Source: Lachnospiraceae bacterium
GTDB lineage: Bacteria > Bacillota > Clostridia > Lachnospirales > Lachnospiraceae
Direction: 5' to 3'
NCBI GenBank assembly: GCA_021202635.1
Contig: JAJQCQ010000093.1
Span: 62,001 to 126,000 of the forward strand
DNA: 64,000 nucleotides
The notes under the pieces: model-generated
Seen by the model: only the letters and a program-made list of their open reading frames with translations
Database searches by the model: none
What the model was told of the DNA's origin: nothing
Program-made: the position numbers and the translations under genes
In this document: positions 25,765 to 35,113 of the stretch, piece after piece
Layout of the letters: every line of letters begins with the position of its first letter
Numbering within the stretch: the first letter of the stretch is position 1

Positions 25765-26208
25765 TCAAAGCGCGGCCGCTACCTCCTGATAGAGCTCGTC
25801 GCCCTCCGGAATCTTATAAACCTTTCCATCCTCCTCGGAATAGCAAAAATAGTCATCGCCTTCCTTTGACAGATAAATCTGATGAGAACCACCCTTCTTA
25901 TCATTCACCTGGATCTCCAGATCCCCCTTATGCGGCCGAAATTCCTCTTCTCCTGATTCAGCCGGAGCGCTCTCACGACTGTATTCGTCGAGCAATCGGA
26001 CGATTTTTTCCTTTCTTGCCTGATCCGTCAGATCAATCTGCTCCATCTCATCGTTTGTCCATGTCACCTTCACACTGTCCGCGACAAGCTCCTCTGACAC
26101 CAGTGAATCATACCTCGAATACAGAACCAGCCCCGTCAGCACCAGAATGCCTGCCAAAACAGCCAGCAAAACTGCTGCCCTTCTCCCCTCAGGCTTCAAC
26201 ATTCGCAT
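25765..26208 (-). CDS. Membrane-anchored hypothetical protein
   Basis: I do not recognise the family with confidence. A basic tail and one membrane helix (about 12-30) anchor a 115-residue external domain with a beta pattern (ADSVKVTWTNDEMEQIDLTD, DLEIQVNDKKGGSHQIYLS, DDYFCYSEEDGKVYKIPEG). The layout recalls small DUF5301-like proteins of Lachnospiraceae. The ATG at 26208 is chosen because GGGGAGGTG lies just before it; the frame extends 18 codons further up without a better site. Confidence 0.65.
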   Translation of the reverse strand: MRMLKPEGRRAAVLLAVLAGILVLTGLVLYSRYDSLVSEELVADSVKVTWTNDEMEQIDLTDQARKEKIVRLLDEYSRESAPAESGEEEFRPHKGDLEIQVNDKKGGSHQIYLSKEGDDYFCYSEEDGKVYKIPEGDELYQEVAAAL

Positions 26209-26321
26209 GCACTGCACCTCCCCTTCCTGTTGAAAAAATATAGTGATATGTGCATTATACAACAGGGGGACTCAAAAAATGCAAAGCTTTTCTTAATATT
26301 TCTTAAGCAATTCTATAAGTT

Positions 26322-26582
26322 TTATCCTTCCACTACTAAATATTTGCCATCGGGCAGTACAAACACTTCTGCCTGCTCCAGTACTTCCTCTTTTGTCATG
26401 CCGGAAATGTCTCCGCCATTCTCTTTAAAGTATTTTTTCAGTTCTTTATAATTATCGAGAACAACCGCCATACACTCTTCCAGGAATTCGTCTGCATCTT
26501 CCAGTGTTTCCGCGACGGATTCATCAAAAAGCTGTCCCTGATTTTTTAAGAAAACCTCCAGATATTCTTTTTTATATGTCAT
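26322..26582 (-). CDS. Small acidic hypothetical protein
   Basis: The 86-residue protein is acidic and mostly helical, with no membrane segment and no family I recognise. It ends 'VFVLPDGKYLVVEG', a probable beta hairpin. A clear GGAG lies seven bases before the ATG, which supports real translation. Confidence 0.6.
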   Translation of the reverse strand: MTYKKEYLEVFLKNQGQLFDESVAETLEDADEFLEECMAVVLDNYKELKKYFKENGGDISGMTKEEVLEQAEVFVLPDGKYLVVEG

Positions 26583-26697
26583 ACAATCTCCTTTTCCTGT
26601 CCGCAGCCTCCTGAAGCGCTATGCTCTGCCAGCGAGTCAGGATTCTGTCAAAATAAAACGATCGCTTCTGGTCTGGAAATGCCAGGAAAAGTCGCAA

Positions 26698-27066
26698 TCA
26701 GAGCTCACAGGCGTCAAGCGCCTCTCCGATCCCTTTCTTTCCGACCGGAAGATGACCAAAACAGGTAAGCTTCATAGAATCCGAGTATGCCTCGTTTTCC
26801 GGTTCAGAGAACCAGAGCATTCTTGCCTCCCAGTTGTTCTCCCGAATCTGCATCGCTTTTTTTCTTCCCTGCTGGCCATAGGTCACAACTACCATAATCA
26901 AACATGGATTCCGGCGTACAAAATGCAGGAATGGAAGCAGTTCGTTTTCGCCAATATACGTATGGATCAGGGGCCACTCCCCCCGTTCCCGCACCGCCTC
27001 ACGAAGCAGACTGGCATACTCATTGACATCTTCTTTTTTATCCGCGTACATGACGAACCGGACCAT
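26698..27066 (-). CDS. Hypothetical protein, possibly receiver-like
   Basis: The 122 residues alternate beta strands and helices (VRFVMYADKKEDVNEYASLL, NPCLIMVVVTYGQQGRKKAM, EARMLWFSEPENEAYSDSM). This resembles the alpha/beta order of response-regulator receivers, but there is no acidic pocket or phosphorylatable Asp at the expected place. A degenerate receiver or an unrelated fold are both possible. GGAGGTG precedes the ATG at 27066; the frame extends upstream without a better site. Confidence 0.55.
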   Translation of the reverse strand: MVRFVMYADKKEDVNEYASLLREAVRERGEWPLIHTYIGENELLPFLHFVRRNPCLIMVVVTYGQQGRKKAMQIRENNWEARMLWFSEPENEAYSDSMKLTCFGHLPVGKKGIGEALDACEL

Positions 27067-27191
27067 TGCCTCACCTCCTGTTCTCTCTGATTTATGATGA
27101 TCCATACACCAAACATACCCTGTTTTTTTATAATAATATACGCCAGGAGGTTTTTTTTCAATAGAATTCAGTTGAACGGTCGTTTTTTCAG

Positions 27192-27755
27192 TTAAACGGT
27201 AATCCGGTCTGCCATAATCTCGTGAAACTGTCCGCCACAGCGCTCAACTTCACCAAGGACGGTGTCGATTCCGGACCGGGTCTGATGCCAGGTCTGGCGG
27301 CTGATTCCATCAACCACCACCGGGCAGACAAGAAAGTCCGTATCCGGAAACTGCTGCTGGTAATACATGAGACTGCGTCTGGCGTGAAAGGCCTTGCAGC
27401 AGAGGATCGCCCGACGAACAGGCAGCTGCGCCGCCTCCGTCACCCGTCTGGAATAAATGGCGTTCTCCCAGGTAAAGGTCGCCTCCGGCTCCCGGAGAAT
27501 GGCCTGCTGCGGAACACCTTCCGCGCGCAGAATTCCGCCGAGAAAATCGGATTCCGTTTCCCTGTCATAGATGGAAGCATTCCCCTTTATGCTGTGTTTT
27601 CCGGAAGGCAGAATATAAGGGGCATAGCCCTCATGATAAAGGCCGGCTGCCCGTCTCGCCAGCTCCGGCCGAAAGCTTCCGGGAATAAAAATAATGTCCG
27701 CTTTGCGCGGCTCATCCTCCACAAAAATAAACTCCGTGATCGCATCGTAGAACAT
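27192..27755 (-). CDS. YdcF-family (DUF218) protein
   Basis: This soluble member of the DUF218 family has IIFIPGSFRPELARRAAGLYH, 'TENAIYSRRV'-like TWENAIYSRRV and AILCCKAFHARRSLMYYQQQ. The usual Gly-Gly of the first loop is changed to PGS. Its function is unknown. The ATG at 27755 overlaps the stop of the MocR-type regulator by one base (TGATG), so translation is coupled and the two may be functionally linked. A second DUF218 protein is encoded at 11747-12610. Confidence 0.75.
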   Translation of the reverse strand: MFYDAITEFIFVEDEPRKADIIFIPGSFRPELARRAAGLYHEGYAPYILPSGKHSIKGNASIYDRETESDFLGGILRAEGVPQQAILREPEATFTWENAIYSRRVTEAAQLPVRRAILCCKAFHARRSLMYYQQQFPDTDFLVCPVVVDGISRQTWHQTRSGIDTVLGEVERCGGQFHEIMADRITV

Positions 27756-29179
27756 CAGTCTCCTCCCATCTCCAGCCATGCCGTCCGCAGGCGGCCAGCT
27801 GCAGCCCGGATCTCCTGCTCCGAAAGGTTCGCATAGCCGAGGATAATCGTATTTCCCGCCGTATTTCTGGCATCCCCGACGTAATAACCGGACAGGCCAT
27901 AAACACGAACGCCCTGCGCAGCCGCGCGGCGGATGGCTTCCTCCTCGGTCATGCCGTTCGTAAAGGTCAGCAGCAGGTGCACTCCTGCGTTTTCCCCGCT
28001 CACCTGGCAGATTTCCCGGAAGGATTTCAGCTCCTCCAGCAGCACATCATGGCGGCTGCGGTATACCGCGCGCATGCGGTTCAGGTGGCGCTCGTAATAG
28101 CCCTTGTTCAGAAAACCGGCAATCAGCATCTGATCCACACGGGAAACCGTACTGGAGATATTTCTCGCCCTGTCATTGTACAAACCCATCAGCCGCTCCG
28201 GAAGCACCAGATAGCTGACACGGATCGAAGGCGCGATGGATTTTGAAAAGGTTCCGATATAAATCACACGGTTGTCCTCATCATAGCCCTGAAGCGCCGG
28301 AATTGGTTTGCCCTTATAGCGGAATTCACTGTCGTAATCGTCCTCTATAATATAGCGCTCTTGCCCGTCTTTTCCGGATTTGGCCCAGCGAAGCAGCTGC
28401 ATCCGGCGCTTCACCGGCATGACCGTTCCCAGCGGATACTGGTGGGACGGCATCACATAAGCCAGCCAGGCTCCCGTCTGTTCGAGCTGATCGACCCGCA
28501 TTCCGGATTCATCCATTTCCACGATGCGCACATCATTGGAGAGATTGCGGAACAGATCATACGCTTTGCGGTATGTCGGACTTTCCATCGCGATCTTCAT
28601 ACCGCCGCCGAACATGCTGCAAAGCAGCAATAGAAGGAAATCGTTCCCCGCGCCGACTACAATCTGCTCCGGGCGCGCGTTTCCCCCACGCGCCTGGTGC
28701 AGATAAGCTGCGATCGTTTCCCGCAGCTCCCACTCGCCCTGCGGATCTCCCAGACGAAACAGATATTTGTCTTCCTCCAGCAGCAGCTCTTTCGAAAGCT
28801 TTCTCCATGCATGATGCGGAAAGCTGTTCAGGTCGACACCGTGGGGAGAGAAGTCAAACGGACAGGCTTTTTCTCCCGGCATCTGTTTTTCTGTGGTCTG
28901 CGCAATTACCGGCTTTATGCGGACAATCCCCTCCAGGTCACACACAAAATATCCCCTGTTTGGCACTGCCTCGATAAAGCCTTCCGCGACCAGCTGATCA
29001 TATGCCATATTCACCGTCGTTCTGCTTACCTGCAGATAATCTGCCAGTTTTCTCGAAGAGGGCAGCCTTTCTTTAAAAGGCAGCCCTCCGCTCTGAATTT
29101 CATTTTTGATATAATTGTAAATCTGTTCATACAAAGGAGTCGAAGCATGGACATCCAGGCTGATGGTCAGGTCATTCAT
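27755..29179 (-). CDS. MocR/PdxR-family GntR-aminotransferase regulator
   Basis: An N-terminal GntR winged helix (LPFKERLPSSRKLADYLQVS ... TTVNMAYDQLVAEGFI, about 35-75) is fused to a class I aminotransferase-like domain. The PLP lysine is in YIGTFSKSIAPSIRVSYLVL and the Asp in IIEDDYDSEFRY. MocR regulators use PLP as effector and often control vitamin B6 or amino-acid genes, usually from a divergent promoter. Here the likely partner is the downstream YdcF gene, joined by a TGATG overlap. The true target is unknown. Confidence 0.9.
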   Translation of the reverse strand: MNDLTISLDVHASTPLYEQIYNYIKNEIQSGGLPFKERLPSSRKLADYLQVSRTTVNMAYDQLVAEGFIEAVPNRGYFVCDLEGIVRIKPVIAQTTEKQMPGEKACPFDFSPHGVDLNSFPHHAWRKLSKELLLEEDKYLFRLGDPQGEWELRETIAAYLHQARGGNARPEQIVVGAGNDFLLLLLCSMFGGGMKIAMESPTYRKAYDLFRNLSNDVRIVEMDESGMRVDQLEQTGAWLAYVMPSHQYPLGTVMPVKRRMQLLRWAKSGKDGQERYIIEDDYDSEFRYKGKPIPALQGYDEDNRVIYIGTFSKSIAPSIRVSYLVLPERLMGLYNDRARNISSTVSRVDQMLIAGFLNKGYYERHLNRMRAVYRSRHDVLLEELKSFREICQVSGENAGVHLLLTFTNGMTEEEAIRRAAAQGVRVYGLSGYYVGDARNTAGNTIILGYANLSEQEIRAAAGRLRTAWLEMGGD

Positions 29180-29195
29180 GACGCATGTTCTCCCC

Positions 29196-30947
29196 TTACT
29201 CCGCTTTCGGCAAACGGAAGGAGCTCTTTAAGGAAACAATCCGGTTGAATACAAGCGCCCCCTCTTTGGAGTCCTTCGCGTCTACACAGAAATACCCCTG
29301 GCGCACAAACTGAAAGCTGTCATACGGTCTGGCAAAGCACACCGCGCTTTCGCAGGCCCCGGCGGTCTCTGCCGTCAGGTCAGGCCGGGAAGGCATCGTC
29401 ACCAGCTTCGCATCCCCAAAGGCCGGCTCAATCGGACAGTCATTCAGGACTGTCAGGGAATTCGGATTCAGGTTCAGAGAGCCATCCTCATTGTATACCC
29501 CCTTAGACTCATCGATGATATTTTCATACAGGCGCACCGTCGCGCGAAGCGCAGTCTTTGCCGCTACCCAGTGAATCGTCCCTTTGACCTTGCGCCCTGT
29601 AAACCCGCTGCCGCTCTTTGTCTCCGGATCGTAGGTGCAGTGAATCACCGTCACATTTCCGTCCGCATCCTTTTCCATGCCTGTGCATTTCACAAAGTAT
29701 GCACCCATCAGACGTACTTCATTGCCAGGAAACAGGCGGAAATATTTTTTCGGCGGATTCTCCATAAAGTCCTCACGATCAATATAAAGCTCCCGGCCGA
29801 ATGGAACCTTACGCGTACCGAGCTCCGGATTTTCCAGATTCAGCTCTACATCCAGATACTCGATCTGGTCTTCCGGATAATTGTCAATCACCAGCTTTAC
29901 CGGATCCAGTACGGCCATCATACGCGGCCGCTTCATCTTCAGGTCCTCACGGATGCAGTATTCCAGCATCGCATAGTCCACGGAGCTCTGGCTCTTGCTG
30001 ATCCCGCACAGGTCCACAAACATCTGAATCGACTCCGGAGTAAAGCCGCGCCGCCGCAGCGCCGCAATGGATACCAGCCGCGGGTCGTCCCAGCCATCCA
30101 CAATGCCCTCTTCCACAAGCTTTTTGATATAGCGTTTGCCGGTCACGACATTCGTCAGATACAGCTTCGCGAATTCGATCTGCTTCGGCGGATGCTCATA
30201 TCCGACCTCCCGCACCACCCAGTCATAAAGCGGCCGGTGGTCCTCAAATTCCAGCGTACAGATCGAATGCGTCACACCCTCAATCGCGTCCTCGATCGGA
30301 TGCGCAAAATCATACATCGGATAAATGCACCATTTATCTCCGGTATTGTGATGCGACATATGCGCCACACGGTAAATGACCGGATCCCGCATATTGATGT
30401 TTGGAGAGGCCATGTCAATTTTTGCGCGGAGTACCTTTGCGCCGTCTTCGTACATCCCATTCTTCATGTTCTCAAACAATTCCAGGTTTTCCTCTATGCT
30501 GCGGTTCCGATAAGGGCTCTCCTTCCCCGGCTCCGTCAGTGTACCGCGGTAGGCGCGGATCTCCTCAGCGGAAAGGTCACAGACAAAGGCCTTTCCCTTT
30601 TTGATCAGCTTCACCGCCGCCTCATACATCTGATCAAAATAATTCGATGCAAAAAACAGCCGGTCCTCAAAATCCGCCCCCAGCCATTTTACATCTGCGA
30701 TAATCGAATCCACAAACTCCGTCTTTTCCTTTGTCGGGTTGGTATCGTCAAAGCGGAGATTGAATTTCCCGCCATATTTCCTTGCCAGGCCGTAATTCAA
30801 AAGAATGGATTTCGCGTGGCCGATATGCAGGTAGCCATTCGGCTCCGGCGGAAACCGGGTGCAGATGGTCTCATATTTGCCTTCTGCAAGATCCGTATCA
30901 ATGATCTGCTCAATAAAATTCCTCGAAACTGCCGATTTTTCTTCCAT
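29196..30947 (-). CDS. glnS: Glutamine--tRNA ligase
   Basis: A class Ic aminoacyl-tRNA synthetase: [15 protein letters not shown] carries the HIGH motif, FDDTNP follows, and the KMSKS position reads [15 protein letters not shown], a variant seen in Clostridia GlnRS. The C-terminal anticodon-binding beta barrels (about 340-575) include [14 protein letters not shown]. The 583 residues suit GlnRS. It charges tRNA-Gln directly, so the transamidation route may be partly dispensable. AGGAG precedes the ATG. Confidence 0.93.
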   Translation of the reverse strand: MEEKSAVSRNFIEQIIDTDLAEGKYETICTRFPPEPNGYLHIGHAKSILLNYGLARKYGGKFNLRFDDTNPTKEKTEFVDSIIADVKWLGADFEDRLFFASNYFDQMYEAAVKLIKKGKAFVCDLSAEEIRAYRGTLTEPGKESPYRNRSIEENLELFENMKNGMYEDGAKVLRAKIDMASPNINMRDPVIYRVAHMSHHNTGDKWCIYPMYDFAHPIEDAIEGVTHSICTLEFEDHRPLYDWVVREVGYEHPPKQIEFAKLYLTNVVTGKRYIKKLVEEGIVDGWDDPRLVSIAALRRRGFTPESIQMFVDLCGISKSQSSVDYAMLEYCIREDLKMKRPRMMAVLDPVKLVIDNYPEDQIEYLDVELNLENPELGTRKVPFGRELYIDREDFMENPPKKYFRLFPGNEVRLMGAYFVKCTGMEKDADGNVTVIHCTYDPETKSGSGFTGRKVKGTIHWVAAKTALRATVRLYENIIDESKGVYNEDGSLNLNPNSLTVLNDCPIEPAFGDAKLVTMPSRPDLTAETAGACESAVCFARPYDSFQFVRQGYFCVDAKDSKEGALVFNRIVSLKSSFRLPKAE

Positions 30948-31020
30948 AATATTCTCCTCCTGTCACCTGGTTTTCTCCCTTTTCCGGCATGACATATACG
31001 CAAGAATAGCACAAAAAACC

Positions 31021-31908
31021 TTAGTTATCAAGGCCGACTTTTTTCAGCATCTCTGCCACTGCCCGGATGTATTCCGGCGTCGTGCCGCAGCAGCCGCCGA
31101 TAATCGAAGCTCCGGCTTCCACCAGGTCCCTCATATACCGTGCAAATTCCTCTGCCCCCATGCTGTAAACCGCTTTCCCGGAATCATCGATCTGCGGCAT
31201 GCCCGCATTTGGCTTGGCAATCACCGGCACCGTTACATGTTCCCGGATATTGCGGATCACAGAAACCAGCTGATCCGGCCCTACCGAGCAGTTCACACCG
31301 ACCGCATCCGCGCCCGCGGCTTCAAAGGACATCGCTGCTTCCGTTGCATTGCCGCCGGTAAAAATACTGCCATCCGCCTCTACCGTCACCGTACAGAGAA
31401 TCGGCAGATCGCAGACACTGTGTGCCGCATCAATGGCCGCCATGGTCTCCTCAATCTGGTACATGGTCTCCACCGCGAGCAGATCCACCCCGGCCTCCGC
31501 CAGATAGCGCACCTGTTCCTGATAGATTTCAAACGCCTTCTCATAGGTCATATCACCCATGGGCTGCATCATCCTTCCGGTCGGACTGATATCCCCCGCC
31601 ACCAGCACGCCATCCGTCGCGATCTCTCTGGAAAAACCGGCAAGTGTCAGATTCATCTCACGGATCTGGTTCTCCAGACCATGCTTTGCGAGATTACAGC
31701 GGTTTGCTCCGAACGTTGGCGCGTAGATCACGCGGCTTCCGGCTTCGATAAATGCCCTCTGAAGACGCTGAAGCACCTCCTTATGCTCCAGGACCCAGGC
31801 CTCCGTGCAGACGCCGCGCGGCATTCCCATCGCCATCAGATTCGAACCGGTCGCTCCGTCTACCAGCAGAAGATTTTGGGCAAGCCTTCGAAATTCGTCT
31901 CTCGTCAT
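31021..31908 (-). CDS. Homocysteine S-methyltransferase family protein
   Basis: The 295-residue barrel resembles the N-terminal homocysteine-binding domain of MetH. It opens with LLVDGATGSNLMAMGMPRG and carries the zinc ligands in VGVNCSVGP and IIGGCCGTTPEYI. It could transfer methyl groups from S-methylmethionine or form a split methionine synthase with proteins elsewhere. No cobalamin or pterin domain is present. The ATG has AAGGAAG upstream and the gene follows the hydrogenase by 28 bases. Confidence 0.87.
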   Translation of the reverse strand: MTRDEFRRLAQNLLLVDGATGSNLMAMGMPRGVCTEAWVLEHKEVLQRLQRAFIEAGSRVIYAPTFGANRCNLAKHGLENQIREMNLTLAGFSREIATDGVLVAGDISPTGRMMQPMGDMTYEKAFEIYQEQVRYLAEAGVDLLAVETMYQIEETMAAIDAAHSVCDLPILCTVTVEADGSIFTGGNATEAAMSFEAAGADAVGVNCSVGPDQLVSVIRNIREHVTVPVIAKPNAGMPQIDDSGKAVYSMGAEEFARYMRDLVEAGASIIGGCCGTTPEYIRAVAEMLKKVGLDN

Positions 31909-31936
31909 CGTCTCTGTCTTCCTTCCTGTCTTGAAT

Positions 31937-33541
31937 TCAGTCTTTCGGCGGAGCTACCAGCTTCTCCCGCTCTTCGAGGTCCTCCAGCAGCTCTTTGTAG
32001 GTACTCTGCAGCGCCACCTTCGCTGTGGTCTGCTTTTTGATCTGTCCGACGGACGCAGCTGACTTCACGATTGGCTGGCGCGTCCCGGCTCCGGCCACAC
32101 AGCCGCCCGGACAGGCCATCCCTTCCAGCAGATAGCCATTGTATTTTCCGGCTTTTGCGAGGGAGAGCAGCTTCCGGCAGTTTTCCAGTCCCTCCGCACT
32201 CTCTGTTTTTACCTCCAGATCCGGGTAAAGCTCTCTGATGCAGTTCACCACCGCGCCCGCTACGCCGCCGCTCACGGCAAAGCCGCGCCCATCCGCGCTC
32301 GCTTCCTGCGGAAGCGGCTGCTCCTCTAATGCGGAAAAATCAACCTCTTTGGCCTCAAACATGCCCATCAGTTCCTCAAAGGTCAGGACAAAATCCACAT
32401 CGCTGCGAATCGTGCGCCGTCCGGCTTCCAGCTTTTTCGCTGCACATGGACCAATAAACGCTACCTTACAGCCCGGATGCTGTTTTTTGATCAGACGCCC
32501 GGTCAGCACCATCGGCGTCAGCGCCATCGAAATACATTCAGAATACTGTGGAAACAGCTTTTTCGCCATCACCGACCACGCCGGACAGCAGGAGGTCGCC
32601 ATAAACGGAAGCTTTTTCGCTGTTTCCTGCTCCCTGCCGTCGGCCGCCGCAGTTCCCTCAGGAGAGACGCCCATCACCTCCTGTGCGAAATCCTTTGCCT
32701 CCTCGATTGTACAGAGATCGGCACCGATCGCCACCTCTACCACATCCTCAAAGCCCAGAGCCTGCAGCGCCGAACGCATCTTTCCCGGTGTAAGCGCAGG
32801 GCCAAACTGTCCCGCTATTGCGGGGGCGATTGCCGCATACACGGGAGTATCACTCTTTATGGCCTGAATCGTCTGAAAGATCTGCGCCTTGTCCGCAATT
32901 GCCCCAAATGGGCAGTTCGCCAGACACATCCCGCAGGAGACACATTTCTCCTGATCAATTTCCGCGCGCCCATATTCATCAGAGCCAATCGCTTTCATCC
33001 CACAGGCCTTTGCGCAGGGGCGTTCCAGCTTTAAGATTGCTCCATAGGGGCAGGCGCTCAGACATTTTCCGCATTTCACACATTTTTCCTGATCAATCAC
33101 AGAGCACCCATTCACAAAAGAAATCGCCCCCTTCGGGCAGACCTCCCGGCACGGATGGGCCAGACATCCCTGACAGGCATCTGTTACCTTCATCTCATTA
33201 TCCGGACATTTGTGGCAGGCAAATTTGATAATATTGATCAGCGGCGGCTGATAGTATTTTTCCGGCTTGACGCATTCCTCCGCCCCGGTTGACACCGGTG
33301 CGTGCTCCGATGCGGACCGCAGATTCAGTCCCATCGCGAGACGCATCCGCTCCTTTACAATCGCGCGCTCCAGAAAAACACTTTCCCGATAAGTAGACAC
33401 TTCCCCCGGAATCACGCGGTAGGGAATCAATTCCATCTGAGAGAGATCCCCATCCTGGTAATCATAGGAAAGTCTGGCGACCTCCGCAAATACGCGCTTG
33501 CGGATATCATTTACTGATGTGTAAATTCCTCTCATTGCCAT
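31937..33541 (-). CDS. Monomeric [FeFe] hydrogenase, group B-like, with ferredoxin domains
   Basis: The H-cluster motifs are present: L1 TSCCPAW (about 313), L2 FIGPCAAKKLE and L3 EGMACPGGCVAGAG. Upstream are two 4Fe-4S units, CVKCGKCLSACPYGA and CVSCGMCLANCPFGA, plus extra Cys in CHKCP and CQGCLAHPCREVC. The N-terminal layout and lack of a small-subunit tail point to group B enzymes common in gut Clostridia, whose physiological role is unsettled. It probably takes electrons from ferredoxin. AAGGAG precedes the ATG. No maturase genes are in view. Confidence 0.9.
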   Translation of the reverse strand: MAMRGIYTSVNDIRKRVFAEVARLSYDYQDGDLSQMELIPYRVIPGEVSTYRESVFLERAIVKERMRLAMGLNLRSASEHAPVSTGAEECVKPEKYYQPPLINIIKFACHKCPDNEMKVTDACQGCLAHPCREVCPKGAISFVNGCSVIDQEKCVKCGKCLSACPYGAILKLERPCAKACGMKAIGSDEYGRAEIDQEKCVSCGMCLANCPFGAIADKAQIFQTIQAIKSDTPVYAAIAPAIAGQFGPALTPGKMRSALQALGFEDVVEVAIGADLCTIEEAKDFAQEVMGVSPEGTAAADGREQETAKKLPFMATSCCPAWSVMAKKLFPQYSECISMALTPMVLTGRLIKKQHPGCKVAFIGPCAAKKLEAGRRTIRSDVDFVLTFEELMGMFEAKEVDFSALEEQPLPQEASADGRGFAVSGGVAGAVVNCIRELYPDLEVKTESAEGLENCRKLLSLAKAGKYNGYLLEGMACPGGCVAGAGTRQPIVKSAASVGQIKKQTTAKVALQSTYKELLEDLEEREKLVAPPKD

Positions 33542-33595
33542 GATTTTTCTCCTTCCATTGTGTATGCCACACTATACTCTATGGAACTGGACAGA

Positions 33596-34156
33596 TTACA
33601 ATTTTCTTCTCAGATATTCCGCACGCCCCGCTTCGTACAGATTATTCCCTTCCCTGTCAATGATCACAACCAGAGGCATATCCTCCACATACAATTTCCG
33701 CAGCGCCTCTGCGCCCAAATCCTCATATGCGATCAATTCCGCTTTTTTGATACACTTCGCGAGCAGAGCGCCCGCGCCTCCGATGGCGCCAAAATACACA
33801 CCGCTGTATTGTTTCATAGCTTCCACGACCTCCGGCAGGCGTGCGCCCTTGCCAATCATCCCGCGTGCGCCGGCACGCATCAGGGTCGGCGCATATGCAT
33901 CCATACGCCCACTCGTGGTCGGTCCGGCGGAACCGATCACCTGTCCGGGCTTCGCCGGCGCCGGTCCGACATAATAAATGGTCGCGTCTGTCGGATCAAA
34001 TGGCAGCGGCTCCCCCTTCGCAAGCGTCTCGCACATTCTCTTATGCCCCGCATCGCGGGAGGTATAGACCGTGCCTGTCAGAAGCACCTGATCCCCCGCG
34101 TGAAGGGTACGTGCAAGCTCCTCCGTGAGCGGCAGTTCCACGCGTCTTCTTTCCAT
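33596..34156 (-). CDS. Class I fumarase beta subunit
   Basis: This is the C-terminal half of Fe-S fumarate/tartrate hydratase: YYVGPAPAKPGQVIGSAGPT, TSGRMDAYAPTLMRAGARGM and YFGAIGGAGALLAK are family blocks. With the alpha subunit it hydrates fumarate to malate in the cytosol. Fumarate versus tartrate cannot be decided from sequence alone. It lies 99 bases after the alpha gene, with a repeat between. AGGAGG precedes the ATG. Confidence 0.92.
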   Translation of the reverse strand: MERRRVELPLTEELARTLHAGDQVLLTGTVYTSRDAGHKRMCETLAKGEPLPFDPTDATIYYVGPAPAKPGQVIGSAGPTTSGRMDAYAPTLMRAGARGMIGKGARLPEVVEAMKQYSGVYFGAIGGAGALLAKCIKKAELIAYEDLGAEALRKLYVEDMPLVVIIDREGNNLYEAGRAEYLRRKL

Positions 34157-34189
34157 AATAAAATCCTCCTGTCAGCCTTCCACAATCAC

Positions 34190-34240
34190 GTACCCGTGCA
34201 CAATCTGACCAAATCTGCCTCTGCAGGTGTGACCGATAAC
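34190..34240. repeat. Short (51-bp) family C repeat between the fumarase genes
   Basis: It starts GTACCCGTGCAC and ends CTCTGCAGGTGTGACCGATAAC-like. The right half matches the 62-bp family C copies at 39616, 48736 and 50321; the left half is shortened. Confidence 0.5.
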
Positions 34241-34255
34241 AGCATAGCCGCACGC

Positions 34256-35098
34256 TCAGATAACCGCCGTCTTATGCCGGGTCACATGGCAGCTGATGTT
34301 TACCGCGCACGGCATTCCCGCAATGTGTGTCGGCATTGTCTCAATATTCAGTCCGATCGCCGTCGTCCTGCCTCCAAAGCCCTGCGGGCCAATTCCCAGA
34401 GCGTTAATCCTTTCCAGCATCTCTGTTTCCAGGTCCGCGTAAAATGGATCCGGATTTCTCTCATCCAGCGGCCGCATCAGCGCTTTCTTCGCCAGCAGCG
34501 CACATTTATCGAAGGTGCCTCCGATACCGACACCAACGACCATCGGCGGACAGGGATTCGGCCCGGCCGTCTCGACCACCTCCAGAATAAAATCTTTAAT
34601 CCCCTGCAGGCCCGCAGAAGGCTTAAACATGCGGATCATGCTCATATTCTCACTGCCAAACCCCTTCGGTCCCACGGTAATCCGGACATTTTCGCCCGGG
34701 ACAATCTCTGTGTAAAGCATCGCAGGCGTATTGTCTCCCGTATTCTGACGACGAACCGGGTCTTTTACCACAGATTTTCTCAGATATCCGTTCACATACC
34801 CGCGGCGGACCCCTTCGTTTACTGCCTCCGTCAGGTCGCCTCCCGTCAGATGCACATCCTGTCCGATTTCCAGAAACACGCAGGCCATTCCCGTATCCTG
34901 GCAGATCGGCACCTGCCCGGCATCCGCAATCTCAAAATTTTCAATGATATCATCCAGAACGCTTTTTGCGAGTTCCCCATCCTCACAGGCACGGCAGCTT
35001 CTCAACGCACACTGCACATCCTCCGGCAAATGTTCATTCGCCTCCACACAAAGCCGTTCGATCACCTCGGTAAGCTCTCTGACCGGAATCTCACGCAT
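34256..35098 (-). CDS. Class I fumarase alpha subunit
   Basis: The N-terminal half of two-subunit Fe-S fumarase. Cluster ligands are expected in the PICQDTGMACVF, 'CPPMVVGVGIGGTFDKC' and nearby segments. The LQGIKDFILEVVETAGPNPC and TTAIGLNIETMPTHIAGMPC blocks are typical. The 280 residues fit the family. GGAGG precedes the ATG, and the gene lies 15 bases after trhP in the same direction. Confidence 0.93.
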   Translation of the reverse strand: MREIPVRELTEVIERLCVEANEHLPEDVQCALRSCRACEDGELAKSVLDDIIENFEIADAGQVPICQDTGMACVFLEIGQDVHLTGGDLTEAVNEGVRRGYVNGYLRKSVVKDPVRRQNTGDNTPAMLYTEIVPGENVRITVGPKGFGSENMSMIRMFKPSAGLQGIKDFILEVVETAGPNPCPPMVVGVGIGGTFDKCALLAKKALMRPLDERNPDPFYADLETEMLERINALGIGPQGFGGRTTAIGLNIETMPTHIAGMPCAVNISCHVTRHKTAVI

Positions 35099-35113
35099 CT
35101 GTTATCGCCTCCT

